Of a DNA stretch of 64,000 nucleotides, positions 1-12,608 are shown piece by piece. A model generated the notes under the pieces. That model did not search any database. It was not told the origin of the DNA and was given only the letters and a program-made list of their open reading frames with translations. How positions within the stretch are numbered: position 1 is the first letter of the stretch; each line of letters starts with the position of its first letter. The position numbers and the translations under genes were made by a program. The DNA comes from Jackrogersella multiformis (taxonomy: Eukaryota; Ascomycota; Sordariomycetes; Xylariales; Hypoxylaceae). Location of the stretch: contig CADCXD010000010.1 of assembly GCA_902806575.1 (NCBI GenBank), positions 2,232,001 through 2,296,000 on the forward strand, written 5' to 3'.

Positions 1-3000
1 ACGTTTTGACTACCTAGGTAGCGAAAAGTGGTGTTCTTCTATTAACGAGAAGATTTGAAGTAGACCAACGATGAAAAACGCATATCACTGATATTAGGAA
101 GGAGGCAATGAGATCGAGGAGGCGGACTACTCGAATCTCACAAATTGACCTACCGCGATGACCTACCGCGATGACCTACCGTGACAAAAGCGACCCCCAC
201 GAGAAGATGGCGGGCTCCCAACAATACAGAATCCTACGCAGAGCTAAAGAATAAGCGAATTCGCCTTTGTCAGCAGGCCTCGTGTAGAAAGTAGCACGCC
301 GATGAGCTAGACCCGAAACTATCCAGTTGAGACCGGCGTGTATGGTAGGTCCATCGGAGCCCATGCACACGGCACCAAAGTACGGGAGCTCATACATCGC
401 CAGGTACATATATACGAGCGGGCGAGCAGCAAGATCGCCAAAGGTAGCGACGGCAGTGTGTATCGGCTACTGAGAGGAAGAAAGGCGGTGGGATCGTTTC
501 CCAACATTGGTCAGCGAAATCGAATGCTTCCTATTCGCAGGCTAGCTAATAGGTAGCTTCGACATAGGAAAGTCGCGCCTACAACGAAGTGCCGAAGGGA
601 GATCCTCGCTATAGGGCAGGATCGCAAACCCTGGACGACGCCGCTGCTTATACACCGGTCGATACTAGAACGGGACGGCCCGGCCAAGAAAGGAAGGAGA
701 AAACCTAGTCTGGAAGTGGGAGAACGAAATGTATAGGATGGGAGAGAATTTTCCCCCGAAGGTCTCAAGAGTTTGCGACAAATGCCAGATCAGACCATCA
801 TGGCACTTCTGCAACACGACCAATGTGGCAGAAACTGCTATTTCTTCTCTTGGACGACCAGGGTTCTGCGCCGTAAGTCTGCACCACGTGCTGATGTAGC
901 AACGCTCGCTTGCTTAGATGCCAGTTAATATACCGAACTGCTTCCGAGCACGATCCCCTTCCGACTTGTAGACACCTTCGAGTTTTCCGATTTCGATGAC
1001 GCTAGCCATATTTGTGTGCAGGGCGGCGGCATGCGTTAGAGCCAGCGTGGCACGCGGGGGCGAACCGAAAGAGCGTTCGGACGTTGCATAGGATCATAAT
1101 GCTTGACTTTTAGAGTAGAGGCTGAGAAGAGAGTGGTTAATAAAACGGATATCTACCTAGGCAGCTTCTTCTCGGATATTCCATAATTAATGGCAATGTA
1201 CCATTACATGAAATTGCGAAGGCCGGAGACGAGAAGCCATTGTCTACGACAGTAAATTTGAACCCTCAAACCGCGTCCGTGGCACTGGAAATCTTAGGCT
1301 GTGGGGTGGGACAACCACGACTTCAAGCCGATCGCTTGATACCCAAGTCCCTTTTTTCACCAAGGGGGTAGGTCGTTTGTTGCCGACCAGTCGCTAGTAC
1401 CTCTCACGTGGTCGGCAATACCAAATAAGAAAGGAGACACCATGGACTTAGGCCCCAACGCGAGATCAAATAAATAGAGCGAGATGCTTTCGATTGGCAC
1501 GTCGGTACCAAATCTACCTAGCATAAGAGGTGAAGCCATGCTGAGCCGGTCATCCGGTGAAGTCAATGAACAAGGGGCAACCCCTTCATCATCATCATCA
1601 TCAAATATGACAACTCATTTCAGCATCTGTACACAGTTTTGTCGGTGAAAAGAGAGATTGCATAGGCTCGAGTTGAAACACGACCGCCAATATTGTTGAT
1701 CGATATTCAAGAAGTAACCTAACGTTATCAAAGAGTATTAAGAAGCTGGTGGCCCGAAGCATCTTGCCTCCCAGGATGAGGAAAGACGAAAGGCATGATA
1801 TCTCTAGCGAGGCTCTTCTAATGCCTACTATGTAGGTAGCGAGCGGCAGGGCTCTCGTAATGATGCTGAAGTGCTTCGACCGCTCTAATCCCAAAGGGTA
1901 TCCGCGCAAGGTTGATGATGAAAAGATACCCCTGACAAGGTAGGAGCTTTATTTTTTTTATTACAACAGAAACGCTCGACCTTCCGCTTTGGCTCGGGAA
2001 CCCCCACAAGGCTACCAGACAAACGATTGGCTGCTGCGAGGTTAATAACTGATATTTCCCTGGCGATACTAATGGAACATAAGACAACGTGTGAGAGCCG
2101 AAATACGGTACTGCAGGGCCTCACCATCCTGCTGGCGCACGCAGCATTTTACCAACCGGCGTTAAAGGTCAAACAAATACCGGGATAAGTATAGGCGGAG
2201 AGATATAAACTGAGTAACGCCGGCCCGCGAGGGTTTTGATAAAGGCTGCTGTGCCGACTTCACCGCAGCTCGTTCCCACTCGAGACTGATGGAAGGCAAA
2301 TAGGCACGGGGTAGCCGCGGGAAGAGCCGAGCGTAGCAGTCCGCCAATCTTACGACATATTTTAGAATGTGTGCTTCACAGAAGAGCGTACGAGCGCAAT
2401 TCTCGGCAATGTCGAACAGGTTAGTTCTTATACGGCGATCCTGGCTCGATGAGGTTTCCGACCTGACTAATAGTAAGACTGACAAGGCTTAGACCGCATT
2501 ATCTACTACGTATTAGTAAGTGTCTACCTACTGCTAGGTACACTAGGTATGCTGATATGTATGTAGGGTGAACGCTGGCGAAGGGGGTAAGGTTAGCTGA
2601 GAAGTAGGTAACCCTAAGCCTGATAGGCTAGTGTAGGTACTACGTAGACCAGACCCTCTTAATAATAAACGGCGGCATGCTCGTCTGGGACTCTGGCAGT
2701 CTGGGTTGACTAAGAGGTGTTCCCACAGTTATCAGATATCTGGACCAGATCGCGTCGTTATGTAGGTATGTATGTACATGCCCAGGTAGGTATGTACATA
2801 TGAATATCCATGATCCAAGCACACGGACTGCACGCAAGTGGTACCACGTCGGGTTGATATTCCGAATTCCGGAAAGGAGTCTACACTACTAGTAGGTAGT
2901 GTAGGTACCTAGGTAGGTAAGGACTTAAGAGAACCAAGCCCCCGGCATCGATACTCGTGAGTAAACCTTGCCCCTTTTGATCTCGACCTTTGGATCTCGG

Positions 3001-6000
3001 CCTAGGTACTATGTAGCTGCGTTAGGTATTACTTTATTCCTGCTCGCGGGTACACTACATATTATTACTGCTACGTATGTAACATTGATATATTATTATT
3101 TTGTAGACCCGTACAGGAGAAGGCCAAGGTGGGTAGGATGCGGTAAGATATTTGATTGGACGTTATTAAAATCGGCTGTCGTCTAACTTTGAATATGAGT
3201 GGTGTATTAACGAGGAGAAGAGAGAAGGGGGTGAGAAGGTAAAAATTAATCCGTCCAATTGGATTTGTACGAACTGTAAATGAAGAAGAATAGGTACCAC
3301 TACCTATGTACCTAGGTAGTACCTACCGGTATAAGTAGCATAGAGAGGATAACCTGCGACTTCCTCCGTCCTCCGTTCGGTAGATGCCATCAACTTTACC
3401 TGGTAGTACATGCTCACAGCTCATACAAGCATCCATACAAGCATACATTACCTTAGGTAGGTACAAAGCATCTAATGTAAGTACCTAGGTAGGTAGAAAT
3501 GTGGTCTTTCCCGTCGGCATATTTAGTACGTACCCTAGTGTACATTTACATACATACATACATACATATGTACATGCCGATATGTGCTGGCCGCAGGAGG
3601 GGCCGCTGCAAAATTCTGTCTCATGCTCAGTTACTTCGTTATTATACTGAAATCCCTATGTAAACCCAGGTATCAGGGTACGCAATACCTCGGAGGGTTA
3701 TCCCACTAGATCACCCCATTTCGATGCAAACGTCAAACTCTAGCGCTACGCTGTTAGAGGCTATCTCTTTTAGCGTCTAGCTATCTGGGTATGTAGAACT
3801 TAGTTTTTGACCTTAAGTAGGTACCTTTGCGTGATCCCTTAGCGTATGCGACGAGATGATCGATATGTACAACTTATAAGTAAACGGCAATGTAGGTGAG
3901 GTGATAGATAATCCACATTCGTTACCTACATAGGTTAACAACGTCTTACTTATGTATTTACACTAGGTAGGCATATATGTATGCTTACGTAATTACTAGG
4001 TACCTTAGGTAGGTATATGCCCAGGTGCTCAGGGTGCCGGTCATGTTGGTGATATGTGTAACCGCCATACATCTAATGGGTCTCTACTCAAATCTACATA
4101 TATAAACTCGACTCCTCCGTCGCCGACTAGCGCCCCATCTGTCGCGGGTCGTCACGTCACTCTCGTGTGCCCTGCAGCATATACTGCAAGCTCGGAACGT
4201 ACATAACCTACCTACCTAGGTAGGTATACTGGGTACACAGCAGCTTGCGCGGTTAAGCATGTAAGAAGTTGACAGACACCAGGTCATCAAGATCAGCATC
4301 AGATAACGAAAGGAGAAAAAGGAACCCCTCCCCCAAAAATTTATCCCGACTGGCTTAGGAGGGAAAATTAAATAAAAAAAACTTCCCCCTTTCCCACTAC
4401 CCATTTCATATCTACACTACCTACCTACATAGGCCCCTAGTCCAAACTAGAGGGGTCTTGCCGCGGCGCCTCGGACGCACGTACATATAGTGTGCTGTCT
4501 GTGCAGAGGAACACCATCCGTGATTAGATAGAACTTGACGATATAGCACAAGGTAAGGTTCCATCCCATAGCTCGGGTCTGTATATTGGTTTACATATTT
4601 GCCGTATTTTCCTCGTTGTTTCATTTTGTTTTGTTTGTTTGTTTGTTCATTAGCGGCGGTGCCAAGTTTCGGTTTAGATGCCGAGCAGGACAAGGTCATG
4701 ATATTACCGTCCCAGAGGCTCCTTTAAAACGTAGATCATGTTGGTCCAATACCAACTTCGAGTACCTCCTGGTGCCTAATACATAAAGAGTCATCCCCAC
4801 AACGCTTGCGACCTACAGGCGTGGTCTGTTTTGAGACTGGTCCAGACGTTTTGATTGGCAACATGGAAGTTGCTTTGCCTTTTTCTCTTTTCTCTACATC
4901 CATACCCTAGGTACCTACCTATGTAGTGTGCGTGTAGGTACCTAGAGTCTACCTAAGTAGACAGCTAAGGTACCTAGTATGCCGGTATGTTAATAATACG
5001 CAATGGTCTTGTTGTTTATGCAGACTCTTCAACCGTCTCGCAGCGAACCCACTATTTTGTTAAACCCAACCACCACGTTCCGATGCTTCTTCACCGGTCG
5101 ATCACAGCAGGCTCGGCAGACCGTTCACCCGAGGTGTGCTTAGAAATGCTCCGGTAGGTAGCACAGCCGTTTGCTATTCCTGTTACACGGGTTATACCCG
5201 CTCTACTTGTACAGCCTTAGAGGGCGAGTCCCCCGTATCGTGAATCGCGAATCGCGAATGTTGTTTCTGGGCACGCAGGCCCCCTAGGTAGGTAGGTAGG
5301 CGACAAATTGTGGATTATGGGCCATCTCCTTGGCCTCGACCCCCGGTCCGGTTCCCGCGCAACGCCCTAGCACCCGTTAGTGTTTTTTTTCTTTCTACTT
5401 CGTGTGTTTCGAGTAGGGCGTCGTAGGAATTTGTAATTGTTGGGCGCCGACATCCTACAACCCCTGGGAAGATTTTTGCAATTCCAAGGCTATTGGCCTG
5501 ATTGACGAACCAGTAAGGGGCAATGCCTGAAAAGAAGGCGATTAGGTATCAAGTAGGGTTATAGAATCAATAATGAAACATCATGACGAGAATTCAAGTG
5601 TAGTCAAGTAGATAGATCAATTCAATGAGCATACGTAGGCTCTCTAGATTCGAGTAAATAGTGGTAATTTTTTTGCTCAAGGTAAAGGGTAAAAGACCAA
5701 GTGAGCTGAAACCTCAAGCCGTCACATTGCAGCGCTTTTTTCTTTTTAGATTTCCGACCAAGAAATCGACCATTCGGTGAACAAATAACCAGCATATATT
5801 CGACGACAGCGTAGATGTCTTGACAATGGTGCCCACGACTGCACTAGCAAGATTTGGGCTGACCTGAGCAAGACACGCCCCGAGACTCCAAAACACCATC
5901 ATAGCTGCCCACCTGTCTTGTCCGCAAAACACGTCTTCGCCCCTGCTCAAGGAAACCAAGGTACTTGCGCCCAATAATGCCGCTTTTTAGTTCGTACGCC

Positions 6001-6267
6001 GTTCGCCAATTCGAAAGCTAGTAGATGTATAGGGTGCAGTGTAAGATAAGGCATATAATAGCCCTCTAATAAGTATGAACACGGTATTATCCAAGTTCTT
6101 TTGTGGTATGCGTCGATGTTTGGTGATGCCATCGTTCTGGGGCCGTAGACGGTATTTCGAGAGTCCGGAAAACACCTCGACACAATACAATACGCAGGGC
6201 ATTGTTCGTCCTCGGAGCGTCGGTCGCAAACACACGGATGCGTACGTAATCTGAGAACGAGGCCCAT
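1..6267. other. Gene-poor intergenic region
   Basis: I see no supportable gene here. The open frames are short, lack recognisable domains and carry codons made from the local TACCTAGGTA-type repeats. Contents: several copies of the ACCTAGGT palindrome (for example 2907-2914, 3310-3317, 3483-3490, 4214-4221), a short CATA run near 3549-3567, and mixed-composition sequence. The last few hundred bases should hold the 3' end of the ras-2 transcript. Confidence 0.6.
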
Positions 6268-7091
6268 TTATAATATGACACAGCGGCCTCCATTTCCTCC
6301 TCCGCCGCGGCGGCCCCGTCTGTACCTATCACCAGGTTCCCTATGGGGAGCTTCTCCATTCTGCGGCCGTGGACGACCGGATTGCGGCATCGGCCGCGAC
6401 GCTTGTTGTCGCTGTCTGCGCAAGATTCTGACGACATCGTAGAATGCCTTCTCGACGTTTATGCAATTTTTAGCCGACGCCTCGACGAACTCGCATCCTA
6501 ATTCCCGCGCCAGAGCGTGACCTTCTTGGGTTGAGACTTCTCTTTCCGTGACCCTGTCGCTCTTGTTGCCGACTAGCATAATGGGTACAGCGGCGGCGGG
6601 CGTAACTGTAGATATCGGGGAGCCAGGGTATGTGGGCGACGCCGAACAAGATTCCTTCACCCGTTGGATCTGGTGATGAAACCTCTTGATTCGCGAGAAC
6701 GATGATCGGGACGAAATGCTATATACCAGTACGAATCCCTCACCATCCCGGATCCACTGGTCTCGCAATGCTGTATATTCTTCTTGGCCGGCAGTATCTA
6801 GTACTTCCAACATACACGCTTGACCATCTATAACGACCTGTTTTCGATACGAGTCCTCAATTGTCGGGTCATACTATTGGATATGATTAGCAACTGTTTC
6901 AAGGCTCTAGTTGCGCGAAGAAACCATTGGCGCCGATAAGGAGACAGCCGAGAGTGGCATGACGATTGCACGTGGGACGGACTTACAGTTTCGACGAAGT
7001 GTTGTAGACATAACTGAATTGTCAAAGCTGTTTTACCAACACCACCATCGCCAAGTACCACCAATTTATATAACACCATTTTTCCCGCCAT
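6268..7091 (-). CDS. ras-2: Ras-2-type small GTPase
   Basis: Membrane-anchored Ras GTPase that switches between GDP and GTP states. In filamentous fungi this subfamily (Neurospora ras-2, Aspergillus RasB) affects hyphal growth and conidiation. Two exons, 7091-6987 and 6873-6268, flank a 113-nt GTAAGT...AG intron and encode 236 aa. Visible motifs: P-loop GDGGVGKT (residues 14-21), effector region YDPTIEDSY (36-44), DTAGQEEY (61-68), NKSD (138-141) and EASAK (166-170). A Pro/Ser-rich insert (about 112-130, SPTYPGSP) before the NKXD motif is typical of fungal Ras-2 and separates it from Ras-1. The C-terminus is an Arg/Gly-rich hypervariable tail ending in the CAAX box CVIL; a final Leu often favours geranylgeranylation. 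The intron directly precedes the effector loop, and MLEVLDTAGQ continues in frame, so the model is firm. Confidence 0.95.
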
Positions 7092-7714
7092 ATTGAAATA
7101 AGAAGTGGCCTCTCAGGACCAGGCGAAATCCTTTAGATTTCAAATTATTTGGGGGGGATGAAGAAGGAATAGAAACGGAGCAGGAGAAGAAAAGGTCGTG
7201 GAAGACGTGGGAATGCCGGACTCAGCAAGGGCAGGAGGCGAGGTGGCTAAGTTCGTCGGGCCGCTGAGGTATTCGGCTATGTAGATTTCGGTAGGAGGCG
7301 GAGAAGATGGTATTTGCACGCAGAGCGGCGCCAGTCAATTCGTCGGGTTGAGGAGTGAGGAACCTCTGAATTGATCGCAGCGACGTCCGTACTTTTTAGC
7401 TCGAGCGAGAAATGGAGAATGGGAAGAGGAGATCCAGGAGCAAGGAGCAAGGAGCAAGGAGGTAAGAGAGGAGAGATATGACCTTAGTACCTAGTGGGTT
7501 GTGGAGAATTGAGATTTTGGGTCGGAGAGGGCCTAAGCTCTAGAAAATTAAGCGTAGGGTAGTAGACGGTAGCGCATGAGATAGGGAGATTCGAGACTCC
7601 TAGGGCGGCTGATACAGTTGAGGGAACCTGAAAGGGTATTGGAAAGGGTACCTAGGTATACCTAGGTAGGTACTATGAGGTACTATGTAGCGCGTGTGCT
7701 AGGCTCTTGCAAGT

Positions 7715-7742
7715 TGCTGCTGCTGCTGCTGCTGCTGCTGCT
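7715..7742. repeat. (TGC)9 trinucleotide repeat
   Basis: Nine uninterrupted TGC units about 620 bp upstream of the ras-2 start codon, outside any recognised coding frame. It reads as CAG on the ras-2 sense strand. Confidence 0.95.
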
Positions 7743-9012
7743 AGTGTAGGTACCTAGCTAGCTAGCCGGAGGTGCGGTACAGTACCCGTGCCGGGATGAT
7801 TTTTGAATGGCGAAGCGGAGGTGGAGAGCGACCCAAAGACCCAAAGCCAATGTTTTTCCCTGACGAGGCACAAAACAGCCGACCAATGAATTCTCGTTTC
7901 CAGCGCAGTACCAGAGGTGGCGCTGGGTTGCTAGGTTGCTGGGAATAAAAAGACTACCACTTTAATAGTAGCTCTTGTGGAGTTGGACAAAGAATACTAA
8001 CCTTAATGTTATGTAGCTGATATGCCTTAGGTACCTAGGTAGGTATAATAGGTGTAAGTATATCCTAGGTAGGGTGGTAAATAAAGCGTCTCGTTGGACG
8101 ATGTCGATGTCGATGTCGACAGCGATGGCGCTATTCTTCTCAGCTCTTTAAACCCCTACTTCTCGTTGTCATTTCTTTGTAAATAGTCTTCTCGGGATGT
8201 ACGATTCTATGCCGCGCCCTGGGCTGAGCCGAGTTCCACTCAGAACCGTATCGTAGGTATCGTACCAAAGAGGTAACCAGTATGTTAGAAGCAAGGATCC
8301 GGTCAATAATAAACAACCTTGGAACCTTGTCGATTTCAGACTGATCCTAATGTGGAACGACGCAGGTGAAATTGAAATATTGGTTTCTTTAAGAGCAATA
8401 ATAAGAATTAGGTTGATCGCAAGAATTTGAAGCAAGTACGGGTGCGCATGTAGGTCAGGAGGGTAATAATAAATACTTATTGTCGCAATACAAGATTATG
8501 TGTTGTTGTCAGATGCTACCACAATTTTTTTTGTATGTGGTGGTAGGGCATGTGGTAAAAGACGGGGGGATATGTACGAGGGAAAAATAAAATACTCAGT
8601 GCGGGCATATATGCGCATCCATGGATCTAAGGTAGCCCTGGATTGTACCTACATACCTAAATACTTAAGGTAGCCCAGGACGAGTTTTAATGATATGTAG
8701 GCGTAGCTAAGGTATTTTAAGGTTGTAATTAGGCAGAAGGTGCAGCTAGATGTGAGGATTTTACTGCAACACCTCCTGTACCTCCTACCACACATCATCC
8801 ATACCTTAAGTGCTCCTACCTCATAACCTCATACCCTTTTTCATGTCCCACTTATACTTATTGATCTTACCTTTAGGGGTACTTAAGGTATTCTGCATTT
8901 TTCATCGTTACAACTTCTAAGTTACGGAATATATACCTACATATGTAACCTTGGAAAGGCCTCGGATCCTTAAGGCCATTGAACCTAGTTAAGTACCTTC
9001 GTGTACCTAAGG

Positions 9013-9020
9013 TATATAAA
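9013..9020 (+). promoter_or_regulatory. TATA-like element before a pyrimidine-rich stretch
   Basis: TATATAAA is followed by about 250 bp (9060-9290) rich in CT, as in many fungal promoter/leader regions. No convincing ATG-started reading frame follows, so any transcript would be non-coding or short. Weak evidence. Confidence 0.25.
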
Positions 9021-9388
9021 ACAAGAATGATATGATCTAGCAGAACCATCAGATACAACTCATTTATTTATTCGGATTTCTTCTCGTTGTCGCAAACAAG
9101 TAATCTCACTGTCTCATAAACCTACAATACAACCTGGTTTCCCGGAGTTGGCTCATCTTTGTTTTCTCTTGTTTCCTCTCTCTATTTTCTTATCGGGATT
9201 TCATCTCTTCTAAAGCCACCTATCATCGAGTCCCCGTTAGATCTTTACCGGCTTCGCCCCGGAACAGAGTCTTTGGTGTTTTCGTGCTTTTATTATTTGA
9301 CAAGGAAACCCCTTCTTACCTAGGTAAACAAGCGTTCTTCTCGAATCTCATCAAAACTTGGGGATGCTCAAAACCTGACGGCTCGAGA

Positions 9389-9420
9389 GGGGGGGGCGGG
9401 AAGGGAGAAGGGAGGGGAGG
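9389..9420 (+). other. G-rich tract, possible G-quadruplex
   Basis: An 8-G run followed by further runs of three or four G with short A/C spacers on the plus strand. It meets the usual pattern of at least four G3 runs with short loops. It lies in intergenic DNA. Confidence 0.5.
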
Positions 9421-9850
9421 ACGACTGAGGCTCAACGCCGATGTACATACAAAGCCCCGGGGAGCTACAGCATCCGATTTTCGCTTCGCTGAGGGGTCAT
9501 AAAGAAATCTATACCATGCATAATGTCGTTGCTACTACGTACGCAAGTATGTCGGCGGCTTTCACCCTGTAAGCTGTTTCCCCCCGGGCTTGCATATACT
9601 GTCCAATACGGATCGATCAAGTCCGAGGCATTCGTTACCCGCCTACCTACATACCTTAGGTAGGTACCTAGACCTAGGGGTATGACAGGAGAGCCTCTGA
9701 AGGGGGTGGTTTGGGTTCGACGACCATTCGACGACCGGACATTAAAAAGATAAGACATGGTAGCTTTAGCTGTTCTCTTACTGGTTTCCAAAAGGTTTGC
9801 AAATCGGAGAGACATCCATCCATGGGATATCATGGGATATCTTAACCGAC

Positions 9851-9899
9851 GTTATAAGTCACTGTCACGTTATAAGTCACTGTCACGTTATAAGTCACT
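9851..9899. repeat. 18-bp tandem repeat, 2.7 copies
   Basis: Unit GTTATAAGTCACTGTCAC at 9851-9868 and 9869-9886 with a partial third copy from 9887. The copies are identical. A 10-bp direct duplication (CATGGGATAT) lies just upstream, near 9821-9840. Confidence 0.9.
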
Positions 9900-11792
9900 A
9901 CCAAGACCTCACATTATACATGGATATCTTCATTTTTTAAGCGTCGCATTTGCAAAGATCAAAGATGAATCCTTCTGCCAAACTCTTTCCATCCCGCGGC
10001 AATGTCACCATACCTACTTACCTACCTACATATCATGAACATGAATGACGAATAGGTGTGGCCGCATACCTACCTACATAGGTACTATCGACTGCAACCG
10101 GCGCCGTACTTCGCTTAGGATGGACTGATTATCCTTGCCCTCCCTCGGCCGCCCACAAATCGTTCTCGTCCATTTATCATTGGTTAACCCAGGAGGTGAA
10201 GTCTGCCGTATACGCACATATAACTGTGTGTAAGTTCCGTCACGCCTCCCAATCACCGCCTTAATCATTATGTTTCACAGATGCAGGCGCCTATTTCTCG
10301 CCTCTTTCTCGCCTCTTTCTCGCCTTGGCGGGACCCCCCAAGACGACGTCGACGGCACCCACGCTTTGTCTAGAGCTTCGATACGTATAGACTTAGCGGC
10401 GCTTAATTTACGATACCGCATATGCATACGCTCGCCTGTCGTGGATGGCAAAGTGGTATAGGTGAAGAAGCCTTGGTAGCTTGCGCGGCGTTGCCATGGA
10501 ACTGGAGTATCGACGCCCGTGTTCTTGCTATCTAAACCTACCTTAGCGGCAAGCGAGCGTGATGAGATGCAGGCAGCAAACTTTCTCATGTCCGATCACT
10601 CCTCTAATTGTCTCGGAAACTCCATATTCCCAGCCTCTGATGACACTTATATACAAACCGTGTCGTGTCTTATTCATATAATACATATAATACACATAAA
10701 GCCATTCTTACCTACATGAGCACTATGCCGGTTACGTAAAGGGGTCCAAGCCCCTCGCCGTCATATCCAGCTTCTCAGTCGAATTGTCAAAACCTCACCT
10801 CCAGCCATCCAATCGAGTGATCACGGAGGGTTCCCGGTTCCCGGTCCCCGGTACCAAATGACCGAGGCAACATATTCGAACAAGCAGATAATCATTTAAT
10901 ACGCACCATCGCCAGCGCGGTGAACACCATCTCTTTATTATTCGAAGGCCGTCAGTTGTGATTCAGCTAATACGACAATAGTACCTCCTCGAACTACCTT
11001 AGGTACCTAGGGTAACGAGTAAGGGCATTGACCTGATTCTCTGATTCTTGGAGGGGCAAGCCATGGCCACTGCATATCAATTACCTGTTACGCTCTTAAG
11101 CTGGTATCACTTCTAACTTCTTCTATACTTTTAGCTCAATGCAGGTCGAAATGCTTTACTTATCAGAGAGGCTACAACATGCCATAGATAGCTACCTACT
11201 CGTGACAAATTCGGCAACTGAGCTCCGTTTTCACTAATACTAATTAAAACCTCGATGTTCTTAGGTAAACCACCTTGTATACATAGTGAATGCCTACCTA
11301 GATACCCTAGATAGGTAGGTAAATTGGAAGGTAAACATATAGGTGAGGCCGCTCGATTCCTCGTCCCGTCCGAAAGACGCGATAAACGCACGTGGGAATC
11401 ACGAACGTCGGGACTTGCCGCATCTTCCACTCTCCTGGGATCGTGAAGATGTTACCTACCTGGTAATCGTCGGAATGCACATACAACATCACCGCTACTT
11501 TCGGACCTTCCGCTGAGAACCCAGAAGTTAGAACATACTGAATATAGACTAGGTAGGTTGGGGTGGAGTTTCCGGGCACCCGGGCTCAATCTCTCATCAA
11601 TCTTCGATTGAGGCTGTGAGGTTGATTGGGTGGTTTGTCAAATTTCCTCACATTTCACCATGATACATCACCTATCTCTTGAGCTAGGTACTTCACATTA
11701 GTACATACATACACCGCAAAGAACGCACAATCAGCATCTCGAAACCCTCGTTCCGGCCAAGGATAAATAAAAGCTGTCGGTTAACGCGCACT

Positions 11793-12608
11793 TCACTCGG
11801 GTATGCCGAATCTCCTTGCAACTTCGAGGAAGCCGTCCTCGGTTTCGGTAACCCATAGATCAACCCACTCGCGAGCTTCCTTATACTGCTGTTCCTCGGG
11901 ACCCCACGCTTCTTCGTTGGGTCGCTCTACATATATAGTCCTGAGCCCGGTCGACCGCGCCCCAGCAAGGTCGGCTAGGTGAGCCGCGACCATGGCGACC
12001 TCTTCGGGCCGAAACCCAAGGGCGCCAGCCGCTCCAAGATATGTGCTCGGGTGCGGCTTGTACGCGCCAAAGTCGGCAGTGGATATTATCCTCCGAAAGC
12101 CTAGATCCCCGTTGGAATCGAGATCCTGGAGCAGCAGCTGGTTGCCATTCGATAGCGTCGATGTGACGAACCGGGTCCCTAGCCGGCGGATGCCTGCCGC
12201 GGAGTCGCCCCACGGCTTGAGATTGTGCCAGACCAGGCTCAGCGACCGTATCTCGTCGTCTGCGTAGATGCCGGCGAGTCCCCACTTGCGCAGTAGTTCG
12301 TGCAGGGCGTCGTAGTGGTGCGCATCAATGTCCTTCCACTCCGACTTGCCGGGGACAAACGACCGCGTGAAATGCCAGTAGCTAATCCTCCACTCCTGCG
12401 CAACCTTGGCCCAGTCGTCTTCGGTCATCGCTTCCAGGCGAGCTCGCGACGGTTCGGGCAAGGAGCCGAACGCGGGAGATGCTATCTTCTCCCGGGCTCG
12501 TCTCGCGAGTTCCTGCCGAACGGAAGTGCGGTGGTCCACGACCGTGCCGAACACATCGAAGGTCAAGGCTTTGACGTTCTGGAGGGCTTCGGGGATTGGA
12601 GCTGTCAT
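11793..12608 (-). CDS. HAD-superfamily hydrolase, 2-haloacid dehalogenase type II-like
   Basis: Single-exon gene of 271 aa, the usual size for the type II haloacid dehalogenase group with an N-terminal HAD core and helical cap. Motif I is FDVFGT with the nucleophile Asp18, motif II is SNGN (153-156), the motif III lysine is in GAYKPHP (K184), and the acidic motif region is VAAHLADLAGAR (D213). This layout resembles L-2-haloacid dehalogenases, which hydrolyse 2-halocarboxylates through an aspartyl ester. Many fungal relatives are unassigned phosphatases or dehalogenases, so the substrate is open. No signal peptide is evident, so it is probably cytosolic. The start is the first in-frame ATG after an upstream stop and gives a normal N-terminus. 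It stands alone: about 4.7 kb of non-coding DNA on one side and more than 9 kb on the other. Base composition is GC-richer than the surrounding intergenic DNA. Confidence 0.9.
   Translation of the reverse strand: MTAPIPEALQNVKALTFDVFGTVVDHRTSVRQELARRAREKIASPAFGSLPEPSRARLEAMTEDDWAKVAQEWRISYWHFTRSFVPGKSEWKDIDAHHYDALHELLRKWGLAGIYADDEIRSLSLVWHNLKPWGDSAAGIRRLGTRFVTSTLSNGNQLLLQDLDSNGDLGFRRIISTADFGAYKPHPSTYLGAAGALGFRPEEVAMVAAHLADLAGARSTGLRTIYVERPNEEAWGPEEQQYKEAREWVDLWVTETEDGFLEVARRFGIPE

Larger units (their letters stand above)
7092..11792. other. Intergenic region between ras-2 and the HAD gene
   Basis: No gene found in 4.7 kb. It holds the purine-rich ras-2 leader/promoter (7092-7500 on the plus strand reads GA-rich), a TGC trinucleotide run, several ACCTAGGT palindromes (7680s, 8030s, 9660s), a TATA-like element with a pyrimidine-rich stretch, a G-rich tract and an 18-bp tandem repeat. 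Frames up to 122 codons exist but have no family signature. Confidence 0.55.

Noticed and set aside
9284..9502. 72-codon frame after the TATA-like element
   Set aside because: No ATG begins it, and the Gly-rich part comes from a G-run. Not supportable as a coding gene.
9851..9899. CRISPR-like direct repeats
   Set aside because: Copies are adjacent with no spacers, and the organism is a eukaryote; a plain tandem repeat.
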